NCBI GenBank assembly: GCA_016844285.1
Contig: JAENIS010000090.1
Coordinates: 1 to 5,550 of the forward strand
DNA: 5,550 nucleotides
DNA from: Dehalococcoidales bacterium
Lineage (GTDB): Bacteria > Chloroflexota > Dehalococcoidia > Dehalococcoidales > UBA2162
Direction of reading: 5' to 3'
Shown here piece by piece: positions 4,269 through 5,550 of the stretch. A program made the position numbers and the translations under genes. How positions within the stretch are numbered: the stretch's first letter is position 1; each line of letters starts with the position of its first letter. The notes under the pieces are model-generated. The model had not been told where the DNA came from. It ran no database searches and was given only the letters and a program-made list of their open reading frames with translations.

Positions 4269-5550
4269 CTAGATTATGTACCGTCGCTGCTGATTCTGCC
4301 AGTTCTTGATTTCCCTGGCTTTATCCTCGAAACCGCTTCGTCCTATCATCCCGTAGATATACTGCTTGCTGGCTTCCACTCCCGGCTGGTCGAGAGGGTT
4401 GACATCATAGAGACCCCCGGTAAAGACGGTCTGCGCCTCGAGAAGGAAAAGAAGCTGCCCGATGGTAAATGGGTTGATTTCGGGCAGGATAAGGCTCATA
4501 TTGCTACGTCCGGCCCGGGTCAGGGCAAAGCGGGTAGCCTCGGCTTCAACCTTCATCAGCTCGGCCAGGCTGTGTCTGCCTAAATAGGAAAGCCCCTCAC
4601 CCTGTTCTGAGAGTAATGGTATGGGCATGACCTCGCCATGATTTTCCACCATCAGGAAGACGAAGAGCTTATTAAAAGGACCTTCCTGGTACAATTGCAA
4701 CTGACTGTGCTGGTCGGTGACACCCAGAGCAACCACAGGGGTTTGGCCGACGTGGACGACCTTCCCGGATGTGGTCAGGGCTTTGCCAAGGCTTTCCGCC
4801 CAGAGTTGCCGGAACCAGTCGGCGACCCGCATCAAAGCATCACTATAGGGCATCATCACAACGATATTAAGTCCTTTGCTGACATCGGCTAAATAGTGTA
4901 AAGCTCCACTCAGATAGGCCGGGTTTTGCCACAGTTGGTTGGAGCGACAGCGCTCCTCCATGTGGCGCGCCCCCGCCAGAAGCTCCAGAATATCAATGCC
5001 GGCCATAGCTGCCGGGAATAAGCCGACCGGTGTCAATACGGAAAAGCGCCCGCCCGCATTCTCCGGAATTGGGAGCAGCCGGTAACCTTCCTCTTCCGAC
5101 AAAGCCCTTAAAGCACTCTTGGCAGCGCCGGTAGTAATGATAAGATGCTCCTTGACTGATGTTTTACCCAGCCTCTCCATCAGTAGCTGGCGAACGATGA
5201 GAAACTGGCTCAAGGTCTCGGTAGTCGTGCCTGATTTACTGATGACGTTAAACACCGCCTTTTCCGGATTGATAATGTCCAGGATACTTTTGAAAGTGCG
5301 CGGGTCGATATTGTCCATGAAGAACATGCGCGGGGCGCCGCCTCTCTCTGACCGGGGCAAGAGGTTGTGCCAGGGAGGGCAGAGGGAATGGAAAAGAGCC
5401 ATTCCACCCAGTGCTGAGCCACCAATACCCAGCACAATAAAGTCGTCACACCGTTGGCGGATAGAGCCAGCCAAAGATATGCTCTCATTGGCTGCCGCCA
5501 AATCATAAGGTAGCTGGTAGAACCCTAGTTCACCTGACTTCTTCCCGGCC
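4269..5550 (-). CDS. pgi: Glucose-6-phosphate isomerase, N terminus beyond the right edge
   Basis: It interconverts glucose 6-phosphate and fructose 6-phosphate in the cytoplasm, in glycolysis and gluconeogenesis. The frame is open from the right edge to the TAG at 4271-4269, showing 426 residues. Counting from the right edge, family motifs are GELGFYQLPYD (6-16), VLGIGGSALGG (39-49), the phosphate-binding KSGTTTET (105-112), a GGRFSVLTPVGL signature, a QLQLYQEGP segment holding the expected catalytic Glu, and DQPGVEASK (387-395) ending in the expected catalytic Lys. The C-terminal helix closes normally, so only the first part of the protein, probably several tens of residues or more, is missing. 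The true start and promoter are outside the window. Two signature positions are slightly unusual: Ala in ENAGGRFS where a larger aliphatic residue is typical, and Leu before DQPGVE where Phe or Tyr is common. All catalytic motifs are intact, so an active enzyme is expected. The gene converges on the DUF362 gene. Confidence 0.95.
   Translation of the reverse strand, partial: AGKKSGELGFYQLPYDLAAANESISLAGSIRQRCDDFIVLGIGGSALGGMALFHSLCPPWHNLLPRSERGGAPRMFFMDNIDPRTFKSILDIINPEKAVFNVISKSGTTTETLSQFLIVRQLLMERLGKTSVKEHLIITTGAAKSALRALSEEEGYRLLPIPENAGGRFSVLTPVGLFPAAMAGIDILELLAGARHMEERCRSNQLWQNPAYLSGALHYLADVSKGLNIVVMMPYSDALMRVADWFRQLWAESLGKALTTSGKVVHVGQTPVVALGVTDQHSQLQLYQEGPFNKLFVFLMVENHGEVMPIPLLSEQGEGLSYLGRHSLAELMKVEAEATRFALTRAGRSNMSLILPEINPFTIGQLLFLLEAQTVFTGGLYDVNPLDQPGVEASKQYIYGMIGRSGFEDKAREIKNWQNQQRRYII

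Noticed and set aside
4263..5508. Plus-strand frames, and the second minus frame at 5210-5506, within pgi
   Set aside because: They overlap the intact pgi reading frame with all family motifs.

Overview
The window reads as bacterial chromosome with three protein genes and two structured intergenic repeats. The organism is probably an uncultured member of the Chloroflexota, in or near the class Dehalococcoidia. That placement is inference only. It rests on the style of the Tat-exported DUF362 lipoprotein with its Pro/Thr linker, the large MAM/fibronectin-type surface protein, and intergenic palindromes of the 'CTGTCATT...' type that I recall from such genomes. No rRNA or other marker gene is present to confirm it.

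Layout. (1) Positions 1-2423, minus strand: the N-terminal 807 residues of a large secreted modular protein that runs off the left edge. It has a signal peptide, then MAM-like/InhA-like jelly-roll domain, FN3, MAM, FN3, MAM, and a truncated fourth MAM. The reading frame was followed codon by codon and contains no stop. (2) Positions 2424-2610: its leader and promoter region, with an AGGAGG ribosome binding site, a near-consensus sigma-70 type promoter (TTGACA, 17 bases, TATTAT) and a perfect 10-bp hairpin that would start at about +2 of the transcript. (3) Positions 2611-2763: a 153-bp symmetric inverted-repeat element. (4) Positions 2814-3905, plus strand: a Tat-signal DUF362 protein whose predicted transcription start falls on the A of its ATG, so the mRNA may be leaderless. 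A second in-frame ATG at 3015 has a very strong internal Shine-Dalgarno and would give a signal-less DUF362 protein. (5) Positions 3906-4268: a non-coding convergent intergenic region with a 154-bp nested repeat and two other hairpins. (6) Positions 4269-5550, minus strand: most of glucose-6-phosphate isomerase (pgi), with the N terminus beyond the right edge.

The three genes do not form an operon. The first two diverge and the last two converge. No shared pathway is evident: one gene is central carbon metabolism, one is an extracytoplasmic protein of unknown function, and one is a surface or secreted modular protein. The points most worth a second look are the dual-start architecture of the DUF362 gene, the 5'-end hairpin of the surface-protein mRNA, and the two similarly sized repeats bracketing the DUF362 gene.
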